Assembly: GCA_965276785.1 (NCBI GenBank)
Contig: OZ255629.1
Span: 2,976,001 to 3,040,000, forward strand
Reading direction: 5' to 3'
Length of the DNA: 64,000 nucleotides
From: LMUY01 sp965276785
GTDB taxonomy: Bacteria; Pseudomonadota; Alphaproteobacteria; Acetobacterales; Acetobacteraceae
Of the stretch, positions 1-8,983 are shown piece by piece. The notes under the pieces were generated by a model. That model was not told the DNA's origin. It saw only the letters and a list, made by a program, of their open reading frames with translations, and made no database searches. Positions within the stretch are counted from its first letter, which is position 1; every line of letters starts with the position of its first letter. Made by a program: the position numbers and the translations under genes.

Positions 1-1251
1 GAAGCCGTTCACCAGCAGGCGCAGCCGATTGGCCCTGCCCTCGCCCTGCCGCCGCCAATGCGCTGCCATGCCGGCCTGCGATAGCGTGAAGGAGAGGAAT
101 GCACCGACCGCGAACAGCGGGATAAGCCGGTCGGTAATGCCGTCGAACGCGGCGAGCAGAAGCCCGGCGCCGCCAGCCAGGAACAAGATGCCGACGGTAT
201 AGACCAGCCGACGGCCGGGGACGGCAAAGGCACTCGGCAGGTAGCCATGATGCGCCACTTGCCGGCAGAGTCGTGGAAAGCCGACAAAGCTGGTGTTGGC
301 CGACAGGCACAGTACCGCCAGCACCGCTGCAATGGTGACATCATAGAGCCATCCGCGACCGGCTGCCGCTGCTGCCAGTTGCGACAGCACGCTCTGGTAG
401 CCGGGCTGCGTCTGATCCATCGCGCCCACCCCGTAGCGGCGGCATAACAGCGCGATGCCACCCAGCAACACGGCCAGCACGCCGACGATGGCGGCCAGGG
501 TGCCATGCGCGGCCCGGGCGCGGGGCTCGCGGAAGGCGCTGACGCCATTGCTCACCGCCTCCACCCCCGTCATCGCCGTGCATCCCGCGGCGAAGGCTCG
601 CAGCAACAACCAGACGCTGAGCGCCTCCGTGCCGTGCCGGATTGCGGGCGGCGCCAGCACGGGCGCCGGGTTGCCGGCCCAGGCGCGCCACGCCCCGACC
701 AGCAGGACAAGACCAAGGGAGGCGATGAACAGATAGGTGGGGATCGCCAGCGCCAACCCGCTTTCCCGGGTGCCGCGCAGGTTGGCCAGGGTCACCACCG
801 CCAACACGACTAGGCATAGGGCCAGCGTGTAGGGCTGCAGCAGCGGGATGGCGGAGACCAGGGCAGCGATGCCGGCGGAAATCCCGACGGCGACGTTCAG
901 CATGTAGTCGGTCATCAGTGCCGCGGCCGCCAATAGTCCGGCTTGGGCGCCCAGGTTCTCCCGCGCTACCGTGTAGGAGCCACCATTGCTGGGGTAGGCG
1001 GTGATCGTCTGCCAGTAGGACAGGAACAGCACTGCCAGCAGGAGCAGGATGACACCAATGATGGGGGTGATGGCGGCCAGTCCGGCGGCCCCCACCGGCG
1101 CCAGCACAGTCAGCGCCGCTTCCGGGCCGTATGCGGCCGAGCCCAGTCCGTCCAGCCCCATGGCGGGCAGGCCCGCCAGCACGCCGATCTTGTGCTCTTC
1201 CGCCTCTCGGTTCGCGAGGGTGCGTCCGAGCAGGGCGCGGATGAGCGGCAT
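1..1251 (-). CDS. APC-family amino acid permease, C-terminus cut by window edge
   Basis: The minus strand is open for 417 codons from ATG at 1251 to the first base of the window, so the stop lies outside. The translation is a chain of hydrophobic helices. Near residue 35 it has the motif GSAAYGPEAAL, typical of the APC superfamily (amino acid/polyamine/cation permeases, often over 600 residues). It should be an inner-membrane secondary transporter, but the substrate cannot be read from the sequence. The gene has no close co-directional partner: a VOC fragment and a polyamine-type ABC operon lie upstream. The start follows an AT-richer gap (about 1345-1370) that may hold its promoter. Confidence 0.8.
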   Translation of the reverse strand, partial: MPLIRALLGRTLANREAEEHKIGVLAGLPAMGLDGLGSAAYGPEAALTVLAPVGAAGLAAITPIIGVILLLLAVLFLSYWQTITAYPSNGGSYTVARENLGAQAGLLAAAALMTDYMLNVAVGISAGIAALVSAIPLLQPYTLALCLVVLAVVTLANLRGTRESGLALAIPTYLFIASLGLVLLVGAWRAWAGNPAPVLAPPAIRHGTEALSVWLLLRAFAAGCTAMTGVEAVSNGVSAFREPRARAAHGTLAAIVGVLAVLLGGIALLCRRYGVGAMDQTQPGYQSVLSQLAAAAAGRGWLYDVTIAAVLAVLCLSANTSFVGFPRLCRQVAHHGYLPSAFAVPGRRLVYTVGILFLAGGAGLLLAAFDGITDRLIPLFAVGAFLSFTLSQAGMAAHWRRQGEGRANRLRLLVNGF

Positions 1252-1493
1252 GGGGCGGGCTCCGAACGATTAGGGTGCTATACGCAGCAAGCGCAGAAGG
1301 GTCTCATCAGGGCTCGGACTCGCCGAGGTCCGGTGCTGACGCAAAGCGTATATTATCGCCAGTTTTTTGCACCACGTAAGTCGCTGAGTAACTTCGAGCG
1401 GCGGTCGTGCGAATGCTTGAGATAGAACACCGAGTTGATGGGCGCCTGCACATCCGCCGGGCCGGTTGGAACCGACCGGGTGGACGCCGCTGT

Positions 1494-1808
1494 TTAATCG
1501 CCCCGACCCGAGAAGAGGATCAGGTTACCGTCTGGATCGCGAACGATGAATGTCCGTGCACCCCAAGGCTCTGTCTTGAGGGATTGGGGGAATTCGACTC
1601 CCGCCGCCTGAAATTCAAGAAAGAGCGGCTTCGTATCATCGAGCGTAATGGAAGCAGACAGCAGATGTTGGCTGTCTCGAAGTTGCGGATCGATCACCGG
1701 CATCGGCAAGCAACGAAGATTTAGCCTAGCTCCATCCCGGAGCACCTGTGCGTAGAATGGGGGCGTTTGGACTCTGGAGCAGGTCCATCCGGACGGGATC
1801 AGTAACAA
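1494..1808 (-). pseudogene. VOC/glyoxalase-superfamily protein, N-terminally truncated remnant
   Basis: The C-terminal 85 or so residues look like a bleomycin-resistance/glyoxalase (VOC) protein, with PPFYAQVLRDGARLNLR near residue 16 and EPWGARTFIVRDPDGN near the end. Family members carry about 35 further residues before this point, including the first beta-alpha-beta unit with a metal ligand. Here those are replaced by about 15 unrelated residues. Homology therefore starts abruptly near position 1763, and the open frame abuts the ABC permease operon upstream (16 bp gap). I read it as a fragment left by a deletion or rearrangement and do not expect activity. Confidence 0.6.
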
Positions 1809-1823
1809 CCACGCTGCACTGCC

Positions 1824-2624
1824 TTATGCGGGAGCGGTGCGTCTGGCGAGCAGTCGGATCGTCAGCAGCGAGGCTGCGATTGCGAACAGGGATATCCCCG
1901 TGGTCGCCGCCCCCAGCGCGTAGAGCACCGGTGTGGTGACGTTCGTGGTCATGCCGAAGATTTCGAGCGGCAAGGTGTTGTCGCTGCCGGCGGTGAGCAA
2001 GGTGCGGGGGAACTCGTCCCAGCTCAGGGTAAAGCCGAACAGGCCAATGCCCACGATGCTGGGCAGCAGGATCGGCAACAGCACGTGGCGGAACGATTGC
2101 CACGGGGTCGCGCCCAAGTCCCGTGCTGCCTCCTCCCACGCGCGGTTGAACCGGTTCAGCACGGCGAACATCACCAGTAGGCCGAACGGCAAGGTCCAGG
2201 TGAGTTGGGCGCCGAACGCGGAACTCCACCAATCGGTGTCGAGCCCGGTTTGGCTGAACACCAGACCGATGCCGAGGCCGACCAGGATGGACGGCACGAT
2301 CAGGCTGGCCAAGGCGAGCGCGAATAGCGGGTTGCTGCCAAGGAAGCGTCGGCGAAAGGCGAGCCCGGCGGCGACGGAGGCGCAGACCGTCACTACCGTC
2401 ACCATCGCGGCTAGCATGGCGGTGCGGGCCAATGCGTCCGGCAGATCCCCCACGCGTTGAACGGCGAACAACTCATGGAACCAATGCAGCGAGACGCCGC
2501 GCATCGGGAAGGTGAGGCCGCTATCCGGGCCGCCGAAGGCCAGAATGACGATGGTCGCAATCGGGCCGTAGAGGAAGGCCACGAACACCGCAAACAGGCC
2601 GCCAGCCACAATTCGGACCGCCAT
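1824..2624 (-). CDS. ABC transporter permease, PotC-like (polyamine-type)
   Basis: This 266-residue inner-membrane protein has about six hydrophobic segments and the EAA loop of binding-protein-dependent permeases (EEAARDLGATPWQSF, near residue 165), which docks to the ATPase. Length and loop match PotC/PotI partners of spermidine/putrescine-type importers. It directly follows the other permease (start 2624, previous stop 2625) and the binding-protein gene, so the three form one operon. No ATPase gene accompanies them. The substrate is uncertain: this family also imports other small cations, organic acids and opines. Confidence 0.85.
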   Translation of the reverse strand: MAVRIVAGGLFAVFVAFLYGPIATIVILAFGGPDSGLTFPMRGVSLHWFHELFAVQRVGDLPDALARTAMLAAMVTVVTVCASVAAGLAFRRRFLGSNPLFALALASLIVPSILVGLGIGLVFSQTGLDTDWWSSAFGAQLTWTLPFGLLVMFAVLNRFNRAWEEAARDLGATPWQSFRHVLLPILLPSIVGIGLFGFTLSWDEFPRTLLTAGSDNTLPLEIFGMTTNVTTPVLYALGAATTGISLFAIAASLLTIRLLARRTAPA

Positions 2625-3524
2625 TCACAACTCGCCGCGGATGTTGGCCAGGCGTAGCACGGTGCCTACCACCAGTAGCACGGTGGCGAGCAGCACCACG
2701 GCATTGGCGCAGGCGGCCGGATATTGCAGTTGCGCGATCTGGTTGGAGATTTCCAGCCCGACCGAGGCACGCTGCCCGCCGCCCATCAGACGCACGGTGA
2801 TGAAGTCACCCATTACCAGGGTGAGAATGAAGGTGGTGCCGATCGCCAGGCCCGGGCGGCACAGCGGGATGAGGACATTGCACAGCACTTGCAACGCGCT
2901 GGCCCCGCCGTCGTAGGCGGCCTCGATCAGGCGGCGATCAATGCGCATCATGGAGTTGAACACCGGCACCACCATGAACAGGGCGTAGAGGTGCACGAAG
3001 GCAAGCACGATGGCAAAATCCGAGTAGAGCAGCGCCTCGATCGGGCGGTCGATCAAGCCCATGGCGAGCAAGGCACCGTTGACCAACCCGTTGCGCCCCA
3101 GGAAGGGGATCCAGGAAATCATGCGGATAATGTTGCTGGTGAGGAAGGGAACGGTACAGAGCAGGAACAACGCCATCTGGGTGGCGGTGGAGCGGATGAC
3201 GAAGACAAGATACCAGGCCACTGCAAAGCCGAGCGGCAAGGTGAGGACCCAGACGAGCAGCGCATACTTCAGCGTGTTCAGGTAGGTGCGCCAAGTGACG
3301 GGCGAGTTCAGCACGTCGATGTAGTTCTGCAGCGTGAAGGCGGGGATGACCTGGACATCGTTGTAGTCCCAAAAGCTCACGACGACGATGGCGAGCAGGG
3401 GGATCAGCAGGAAGCCGACCAGTACGATCGTCAGCGGGAGTGCTTGGAGATACGGTGCCACTGGCGGGCGCGGCCTGCGGCGCGAGGGCGCGACCGCGCG
3501 CGCGGCAAGTGCGGTCTCGCCCAT
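2625..3524 (-). CDS. ABC transporter permease, PotB-like (polyamine-type)
   Basis: This 299-residue permease has a basic, proline- and arginine-rich cytoplasmic N-terminus of about 25 residues, six predicted membrane helices and an EAA-type loop (IEAAYDGGASALQVL) near residue 200. It is the PotB/PotH-type partner of the permease downstream, and the two would form the membrane channel of an importer. The start is ATG, 7 bp after the binding-protein stop, consistent with co-translation. The substrate is not readable. Confidence 0.85.
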   Translation of the reverse strand: MGETALAARAVAPSRRRPRPPVAPYLQALPLTIVLVGFLLIPLLAIVVVSFWDYNDVQVIPAFTLQNYIDVLNSPVTWRTYLNTLKYALLVWVLTLPLGFAVAWYLVFVIRSTATQMALFLLCTVPFLTSNIIRMISWIPFLGRNGLVNGALLAMGLIDRPIEALLYSDFAIVLAFVHLYALFMVVPVFNSMMRIDRRLIEAAYDGGASALQVLCNVLIPLCRPGLAIGTTFILTLVMGDFITVRLMGGGQRASVGLEISNQIAQLQYPAACANAVVLLATVLLVVGTVLRLANIRGEL

Positions 3525-3531
3525 GCAGCGC

Positions 3532-4800
3532 TCAGGCCGCGACGAATTCGTTCCATTTCTGGACCATGTAGCGGTCCTGATCCATCACCGAATTCCAACA
3601 CGCGACCTTGCTCATCCGGTCGTAGAATGCGCCGCCGTCGCGCTTAGCGCCGGCCTTGTCGATCACGCGGCCCTCGGGGCTAACGATATCGGCCGTGGCG
3701 GCCTTGCCTTCCATCCAATAACCCCATTCGTTGGCGCTCATGTTCTGCTTGGCAGTTTCTAGCACGGCGCTGTAATAGCCCTGGCGGTTCAGGTAGGCGC
3801 CGACCCAGCCAGACAAATACCAGTTGACGTACTCATACGCTGCATCGAGCTCGAGTCCGGTGAGATGCTTGGCGAACCCCAATCCGCCGCCCCAACCGCG
3901 GTAGCCCTCCTGCAGCGGCTGGTAGACGCAGTCGATGCCGCGCGCGCGCACCGCGGTGACGGCCGGAGACCACATGGATTGGATCACCACCTCGCCCGCC
4001 GCCATCAAGTTTACGCTCTCGTCGAAGGTCTTCCAAAAGGCGCGGAACTGGCCGGACTTCTTGGTCTCGATCAAAAACGCGATCGTCTTATCGATCTCGG
4101 GCTTGGTCATGTTGCCCTTGTCGCCGTAGTGCATGGTGCCGAGGCTCTCCATGACCATAGCGGCGTCCATGATACCGATGCCGGGAATGTTGAGGATGCT
4201 GGCACGGCCCTTGAACGCCGGGTCGACGAGGTCCTTCCAGTGCGAAATCGGCCGGCCCACCAAGTCAGGGCGGATGCCCAGCGTGTCGGCGTTGTAGATG
4301 GTGGGGACCAGCGTCATCCAGCCGGTTTGCTCGGGTGCGAACTTGGTGGAGGTGGGGCCCTCCACGTAGCTCACGGTATACGGCGCTGTTCCCTGACCGA
4401 TTTTGCTGTCGGGCGTGAGCTTGCCGGTGGTGAATAGCGGCACGATCTTGTCGTAGAGCGTGATTTTTTTGGTGTCCATCGGTTGGATTACGCCCGTAGG
4501 AAACACCTTTTTGATCGAGAAATACTCGATGTCGGCAATATCGTAGCTGCGCGGCTGGGTGACCGCCTTCTGCACCACCGCATCCGTATCGAGAGCGGTC
4601 AGCTCGAGCGTGAAGCCGAGGTCCTGCTTGGCCTTGTCGGCTATGGCATTTAGGGCTGAAACGCCGGTGCCGAACTGGCGCAAGGTCACGTTCTTGATGT
4701 TTTGCGCCCAAATGGTGGGGAAGCCGGTGGGAAACGCCGCGGCAGTGCCCGTGGCCGCGGCGGCGGCGGTCTTCATCAGATCTCGGCGGCGCATCGTCAT
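3532..4800 (-). CDS. Extracellular substrate-binding protein of polyamine-type ABC importer
   Basis: This 422-residue exported protein begins with a twin-arginine signal (MTMRRRDLMK, then an alanine-rich hydrophobic stretch), so it should be folded before export. The mature part resembles PotD/PotF-like extracellular solute-binding proteins and should deliver ligand to the two permeases downstream. It is the first gene of the operon. The divergent gap (4801-4990) to the CDF exporter must hold its promoter. No ATPase gene follows the permeases or precedes this gene, so the ATPase must be encoded elsewhere or shared. Confidence 0.85.
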   Translation of the reverse strand: MTMRRRDLMKTAAAAATGTAAAFPTGFPTIWAQNIKNVTLRQFGTGVSALNAIADKAKQDLGFTLELTALDTDAVVQKAVTQPRSYDIADIEYFSIKKVFPTGVIQPMDTKKITLYDKIVPLFTTGKLTPDSKIGQGTAPYTVSYVEGPTSTKFAPEQTGWMTLVPTIYNADTLGIRPDLVGRPISHWKDLVDPAFKGRASILNIPGIGIMDAAMVMESLGTMHYGDKGNMTKPEIDKTIAFLIETKKSGQFRAFWKTFDESVNLMAAGEVVIQSMWSPAVTAVRARGIDCVYQPLQEGYRGWGGGLGFAKHLTGLELDAAYEYVNWYLSGWVGAYLNRQGYYSAVLETAKQNMSANEWGYWMEGKAATADIVSPEGRVIDKAGAKRDGGAFYDRMSKVACWNSVMDQDRYMVQKWNEFVAA

Positions 4801-4990
4801 GGCAGCGGTCCTCTCGCGTTCGAACGATCGGGGTCATCGATCGGGGTGAGCGATTGCGTTGAGTAACTCATGCATAAAGCCTGCCGCCGGAGTGACTGCC
4901 ACGTCAACGCCGCTGTAACGGCTTCTCCGGGGTGGGTGACGCGGCTCGACCGGTTTGCTACAGGCCCGCGGGTAAAGGCAGGACACGGCA

Positions 4991-5878
4991 GTGGGTCGGA
5001 CGCAGCAGATCGCGAGCTTCAGCATCGTGCTCGGCGTGGGTGTTCTCGCACTCAAGACCGGCGCCTGGTGGCTGACCAATAGCGCCGCGCTGTTTTCGGA
5101 CGCGCTGGAAAGCACGGTGAACGTTGCCGCCTCCCTCATTGCCCTGGTGGCGCTGCGGGTCGCTGAGCGCCCGGCAGATGCGAACCATACTTATGGCCAC
5201 CAAAAGGCCGAGTTCTTCGCCGCAGTGGTGGAGGGCGTGCTGATTATCGTGGCGGCCGGCGCCATCCTACAGCACGCCTGGGCAAGCTGGCGCGTTCCGG
5301 CGCCCCTGCTGATGCCGTGGCAAGGACTGGCGCTGAATGGCCTCGCCTCCATGGCGAACGCAGCCTGGGGCACCGTGCTTCTGCGTGCCGGGCGGCTGGC
5401 GCGCTCGGTCACGTTGCAGGCGGATGGCCGGCATCTCTGGTCCGACGTGGTCAACTCCGCCGCCATCCTGGCCGGGCTGGGCCTGGCGGTCGCCACCCGG
5501 TTGCCCATGCTGGACCCGTTGCTTGCAGCGGCGGTGGCGGCTTACGTATTGTGGTCGGGCACCGACCTGATTGGGAAGTCGGTCGGCGGGCTGATGGACG
5601 CAGCCCCAGCCCCCGACGTGGTGGATCGGATCCGCCGGCTGGTGGCGGAGCACGCCGAGGGCGCGCTGGAGGCGCACGACCTGCGGACTCGCCACGCTGG
5701 GCGGCTTACTTATCTGGAGTTCCATCTTGTGGTACCCGGCACTATGCGCGTGTCGGAGGCGCACGGGATTTGCGACCGGATCGAATCGGCCTTGCGTGAG
5801 GACATGGAGCACCTGATCATCACCATCCATGTCGAGCCGGAAGGCAAGGCGAAACATCACGGAGTGCTAGTACTGTGA
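4991..5878 (+). CDS. Cation diffusion facilitator (CDF) family metal exporter
   Basis: This 295-residue inner-membrane protein has six membrane segments and a C-terminal cytoplasmic domain ending in a His-containing tail. CDF features are the TM2 metal-site segment FSDALES, the HTYGHQKAEFF loop, the TM5 site HLWSD (H-x3-D) and a ferredoxin-like C-terminal domain with LEFHLVVPG. CDF proteins exchange Zn, Co, Fe, Cd or Mn for protons. The start is GTG at 4991; an upstream ATG in frame was not seen. It overlaps the adenosyltransferase gene by 4 bp (GTGA), so the two are translationally coupled. A cobalt link with corrinoid metabolism is a tempting inference only. Confidence 0.88.
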   Translation: MGRTQQIASFSIVLGVGVLALKTGAWWLTNSAALFSDALESTVNVAASLIALVALRVAERPADANHTYGHQKAEFFAAVVEGVLIIVAAGAILQHAWASWRVPAPLLMPWQGLALNGLASMANAAWGTVLLRAGRLARSVTLQADGRHLWSDVVNSAAILAGLGLAVATRLPMLDPLLAAAVAAYVLWSGTDLIGKSVGGLMDAAPAPDVVDRIRRLVAEHAEGALEAHDLRTRHAGRLTYLEFHLVVPGTMRVSEAHGICDRIESALREDMEHLIITIHVEPEGKAKHHGVLVL

Positions 5879-6432
5879 CGATTCGGATTGACCGAGTGGT
5901 AACACGTGGCGGAGATCAGGGGGAAACTTCGCTGGGTGATGGCCGCCGGGTGAGCAAGGACGCCATCCGGGTGGATGCCTATGGCACGGTGGATGAGGCC
6001 AATGCGGCCATCGGCTTGTTGCGCCTGCACACCGGGGGCGACGCCGACAGGATGTTGGCGCGCATCCAGAACGACCTGTTCGATGTCGGGTCCGACCTCT
6101 GCGTGCCCGGCGAGGCGGGGGAACGGCTGCGGCTGACCGACGCCCCTTCGCTGCGGCTTGAAGCCGAGGTGGCGGCGATGAACGCCGCCTTGCCCGCTTT
6201 GGACAGCTTCGTTCTACCCGGCGGGACTCCAGCCGCCGCGCATGCACACCTCGCCCGTACCACGGTGCGCCGGGCGGAGCGGATCGTGGTGCGTCTGGCG
6301 CGGGAGGAAGTGGTGAACCCGGCGGTGGTGCGATTCTTGAACCGGCTGTCGGACCATTTGTTCGTGGTTGGGCGGGTGCTGAACGATGGCGGGACGGCAG
6401 ATGTGAAATGGGTACCAGGGGCAAATCGGTAG
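5875..6432 (+). CDS. Cob(I)alamin adenosyltransferase, PduO type
   Basis: This 185-residue protein matches the PduO-type ATP:cob(I)alamin adenosyltransferases, which make adenosylcobalamin from cob(I)alamin and ATP as a soluble trimer. The N-terminal nucleotide loop is TRGGDQGETSLGDG, followed by VDAYGTVDEANAAIG. The C-terminal helix carries the conserved FLNRLSDHLFVVGR. Length is normal. The start is GTG overlapping the stop of the CDF gene. It may support a methylmalonyl-CoA mutase or another B12 enzyme encoded elsewhere. Confidence 0.93.
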   Translation: MTIRIDRVVTRGGDQGETSLGDGRRVSKDAIRVDAYGTVDEANAAIGLLRLHTGGDADRMLARIQNDLFDVGSDLCVPGEAGERLRLTDAPSLRLEAEVAAMNAALPALDSFVLPGGTPAAAHAHLARTTVRRAERIVVRLAREEVVNPAVVRFLNRLSDHLFVVGRVLNDGGTADVKWVPGANR

Positions 6433-6498
6433 CGCCTAGGAGATGTGTGAACGCCGCAACCTCTATATGCTCGAGGGATTTGCCGAGCAGGACGGGTC

Positions 6499-6579
6499 TG
6501 CCCGCCGCCGGACTCGAACCGGCACGCCTTTCGGCCACAGATTTTAAGTCTGCCGCGTCTACCATTTCGCCAGGCGGGC
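6499..6579 (-). tRNA. tRNA-Leu (UAA)
   Basis: The minus strand folds into an 81-nt class II tRNA. The acceptor stem pairs GCCCGCC with GGCGGGC plus discriminator A. The D-arm contains GGCGAAATGGTAGACGC, the anticodon loop CTTAAAA gives anticodon UAA, a short variable arm follows (GTGGCCGAAAGGCGT), and the T-arm has GGTTCGAGTCC. CCA is not encoded. The rest of the 6433-6788 gap holds no other gene that I can support. Confidence 0.97.
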
Positions 6580-6788
6580 GCCCGAGGCGATCCTAGGAGC
6601 CTGCCCAGGAATTCGCTAGCCGACGCGGCGCTCCACTGTCCCGACTGTCCTTGCCCCGGCTGCTATGCCGGGCTTGCCGAGAGGGCCGAACATGCCGAGT
6701 ACACTGCCACGGCCGGTCGATGAATGACCTACGCATCGGACCCGGTGGATTGGTTCACCGGGTGGAAACGGAGCCGAGACGTGCGGTT

Positions 6789-8009
6789 ATGATTGCGGCA
6801 CATGAGATTATTCTGGTCGCAGGTGCGCTTTGCCTGCTCGCCATTTTAGCCGGATTGCTTTCCGCCCGGATCGGCACGCCTCTGTTGCTGGTTTTCATCG
6901 GGGTTGGGATGCTCGCTGGCGAGGATGGCCCAGGCGGCATACTGTTCGACGATTTCAAGGCCGCTTATCTCATCGGCAGCTTGGCGCTCGCCACCATCCT
7001 ATTCCAGGGCGGGCTCAACACGTCGCGCAGCATGATTCGCCTGGCGGTCTGGCCGTCCTTGGTATTGGGCACAGTGGGGGTCGCGGTCAGCGCCGGGGTT
7101 GTCGGCGTCGCGGCGCACTGGCTGTTCAGGTTTTCCTGGCCGGAAGCCTTGCTGCTGGGAGCTGCGACCGCGCCAACCGATGCCGCCGCCGTGTCCGTTC
7201 TGCTACACCAGTCACGAGCGGCCGTGCCAGCCCATGTGGTGGCGGTGCTGGAAGTCGAATCCGGCTTGAACGACCCGATGAGCGTGTTCTTAACGCTGGC
7301 GCTGGTCGAGATGCTGGTATCGCCCGAGGGCCTCAAGGCTGGCACCGCAGCCTTGTTGTTCGCAAAGGAAATGGGGGGCGGAACTCTGCTGGGCTTGGCT
7401 GGGGGTGCCGTGCTGTTACGGCTGTTCCAGCGTTTGAGGGTCGAGCCGGCGGTGTTTCCAGTCGTCGCTGTTGGTGGTGCGCTGGCGATCTTCGGCGGCG
7501 CGCAGGTGCTCGGCGCAAGCGGGTTCCTAGCCGTCTATCTCGCCGGCGTCATCGTCGGTAACGGCGACCATGCCGCGCGGCAGCCCATTACGCGCTTTTT
7601 CGGAGCGCTTGGCTGGCTGGCACAGATCGCGCTGTTCCTCATGCTTGGCCTTTTGCTGACGCCGCACGAACTGCCGCCCGTTTTGCCGGGGGCGTTGGCG
7701 GCGACGGCTGCGCTGGTCTTTATCGCCCGTCCAATTGGTGTCGCGGCCAGCCTGCTATGGTTCGGCTGGAAGTTCAGCGACGGGGCGTTCGTCTCTTGGG
7801 TGGGATTGCGCGGAGCGGTTCCGATCTATTTGACGATGATTCCTCTGCTCGACGGGGTCGGTAGCGGGCGAGCAATGTTCAACATCGTCTTTGTTGTCGT
7901 TATTGTGTCCGTCTCGGTGCAGGGCTGGACCATCGGCCCCGCGGCCCGGTTGCTTCGGCTATCGACGACCGGACAGCCGTCATCGCTTCACGGAAACGGC
8001 CTGTCCTAA
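6789..8009 (+). CDS. CPA1-type Na+(K+)/H+ antiporter
   Basis: This 406-residue polytopic membrane protein resembles CPA1 potassium/sodium-proton antiporters of the NhaP2/CvrA type. Conserved points include GAATAPTDAAAVSVLL, the ion-site region EVESGLNDPMSVF (essential Asp) and GLRGAVPIYL near the C-terminus. It lacks the cytoplasmic TrkA_C/CorC-like regulatory domains carried by the roughly 560-residue CvrA proteins. I chose ATG 6789 because homology begins there; the longer frame from 6651 adds a non-membrane stretch unlike the family. It converges on and overlaps the next gene by 4 bp. Confidence 0.85.
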   Translation: MIAAHEIILVAGALCLLAILAGLLSARIGTPLLLVFIGVGMLAGEDGPGGILFDDFKAAYLIGSLALATILFQGGLNTSRSMIRLAVWPSLVLGTVGVAVSAGVVGVAAHWLFRFSWPEALLLGAATAPTDAAAVSVLLHQSRAAVPAHVVAVLEVESGLNDPMSVFLTLALVEMLVSPEGLKAGTAALLFAKEMGGGTLLGLAGGAVLLRLFQRLRVEPAVFPVVAVGGALAIFGGAQVLGASGFLAVYLAGVIVGNGDHAARQPITRFFGALGWLAQIALFLMLGLLLTPHELPPVLPGALAATAALVFIARPIGVAASLLWFGWKFSDGAFVSWVGLRGAVPIYLTMIPLLDGVGSGRAMFNIVFVVVIVSVSVQGWTIGPAARLLRLSTTGQPSSLHGNGLS

Positions 8010-8983
8010 CGGTGGGCGAGGATTTGCTTCCAGATGGCGACCTCGTCGGTGATCACCCACTCGAACATGATGCGCCCCGCGACCCAGTGCGCGTGGCTGA
8101 AGCCCATGACATAGACCGGCGCACCGGTCGGCGGTCCGAAATGGCCGAACCCGGAATGCGTGCCGCGCAGCGACCAGCGCAGGGCGATTCGCGCAGCTTG
8201 CCCCGGATCGCGATTGATAATGGCGCTATGCAGGGTGAACTCGGCATCCGGGAAGGAGGCCAGGTAGCCGAGATAGAACCGGTCGATGTCGGCGTGACCG
8301 CAGAAGGTCTCACCGCCGGGTGCATGAAAGCTGGCGCCATGGAAGTAGAGGTCCTGCACCGCAGCCGTTTCTTTGTCCTGCCATAGCCGGCGATATTGGC
8401 CGGCGTAGGATGCGACTTCCGGAGCATCGGCGATGCCGGGCTTGTAGCTGCCCGAGCGGTCATGCTCCGGCAGGAAGAAGCTGATCTCGGTGCCGCGGCG
8501 AAGGTCGTCATCGGCCATTTGCCGGGCGAGCTCGACCGGCTGTCTGCCAAGACACCGTGCGAAGGCGGCTTGGTCGCGCGCCAGCCATTCCTCGGTCACC
8601 ACCGTCTCGGAGACATAGCAGTCGGCGACAATGCGTGTCTTCACCACGCGACCGGTCGCCGCGCCATAGCTGCCGTCACCGGTGTGACGCATGACTGAGA
8701 TCAGCCGGTGCGAGGAGAGGAACGAACCGTCGCCGCAGTCGTGCCAGATCACGTCCTCGCCCACCAGTTGCCGGTCTGGAAATTGATGCAGCGTCTGCAG
8801 TGTCTGCGCCGTAACGCCTTTATTGCTGGTGGTGAGCCCGGTGGCGGCGCGCAGCAGGATGTTGGGCGCGTAATAACGGTCAAGCTTGGCGCCGATGCCG
8901 CGGTCTTCCCAAATCTCGCGAGTCATACCGTAAATGAAGTCTGGCACAGTGGCGTACTGGCCGAGCTTTGGCGGCATGCTCAT
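8006..8983 (-). CDS. SnoaL/NTF2-like double-domain protein (paralogue 1)
   Basis: This 325-residue protein appears to hold two SnoaL-like (NTF2 fold) halves. Each ends in a pattern seen in ester cyclases and polyketide cyclases (VTEEWLARD near residue 130; the segment MFEWVITDEVAIWKQI at the C-terminus). SnoaL-like proteins are small alpha+beta barrels that act as cyclases, hydratases or isomerases on varied ligands. It follows its paralogue with a 4-bp overlap, so the pair is one transcription unit reading away from the operator at 10048. The function is unknown; a role in breaking down whatever the nearby sugar ABC importer brings in is inference. Confidence 0.7.
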   Translation of the reverse strand: MSMPPKLGQYATVPDFIYGMTREIWEDRGIGAKLDRYYAPNILLRAATGLTTSNKGVTAQTLQTLHQFPDRQLVGEDVIWHDCGDGSFLSSHRLISVMRHTGDGSYGAATGRVVKTRIVADCYVSETVVTEEWLARDQAAFARCLGRQPVELARQMADDDLRRGTEISFFLPEHDRSGSYKPGIADAPEVASYAGQYRRLWQDKETAAVQDLYFHGASFHAPGGETFCGHADIDRFYLGYLASFPDAEFTLHSAIINRDPGQAARIALRWSLRGTHSGFGHFGPPTGAPVYVMGFSHAHWVAGRIMFEWVITDEVAIWKQILAHR

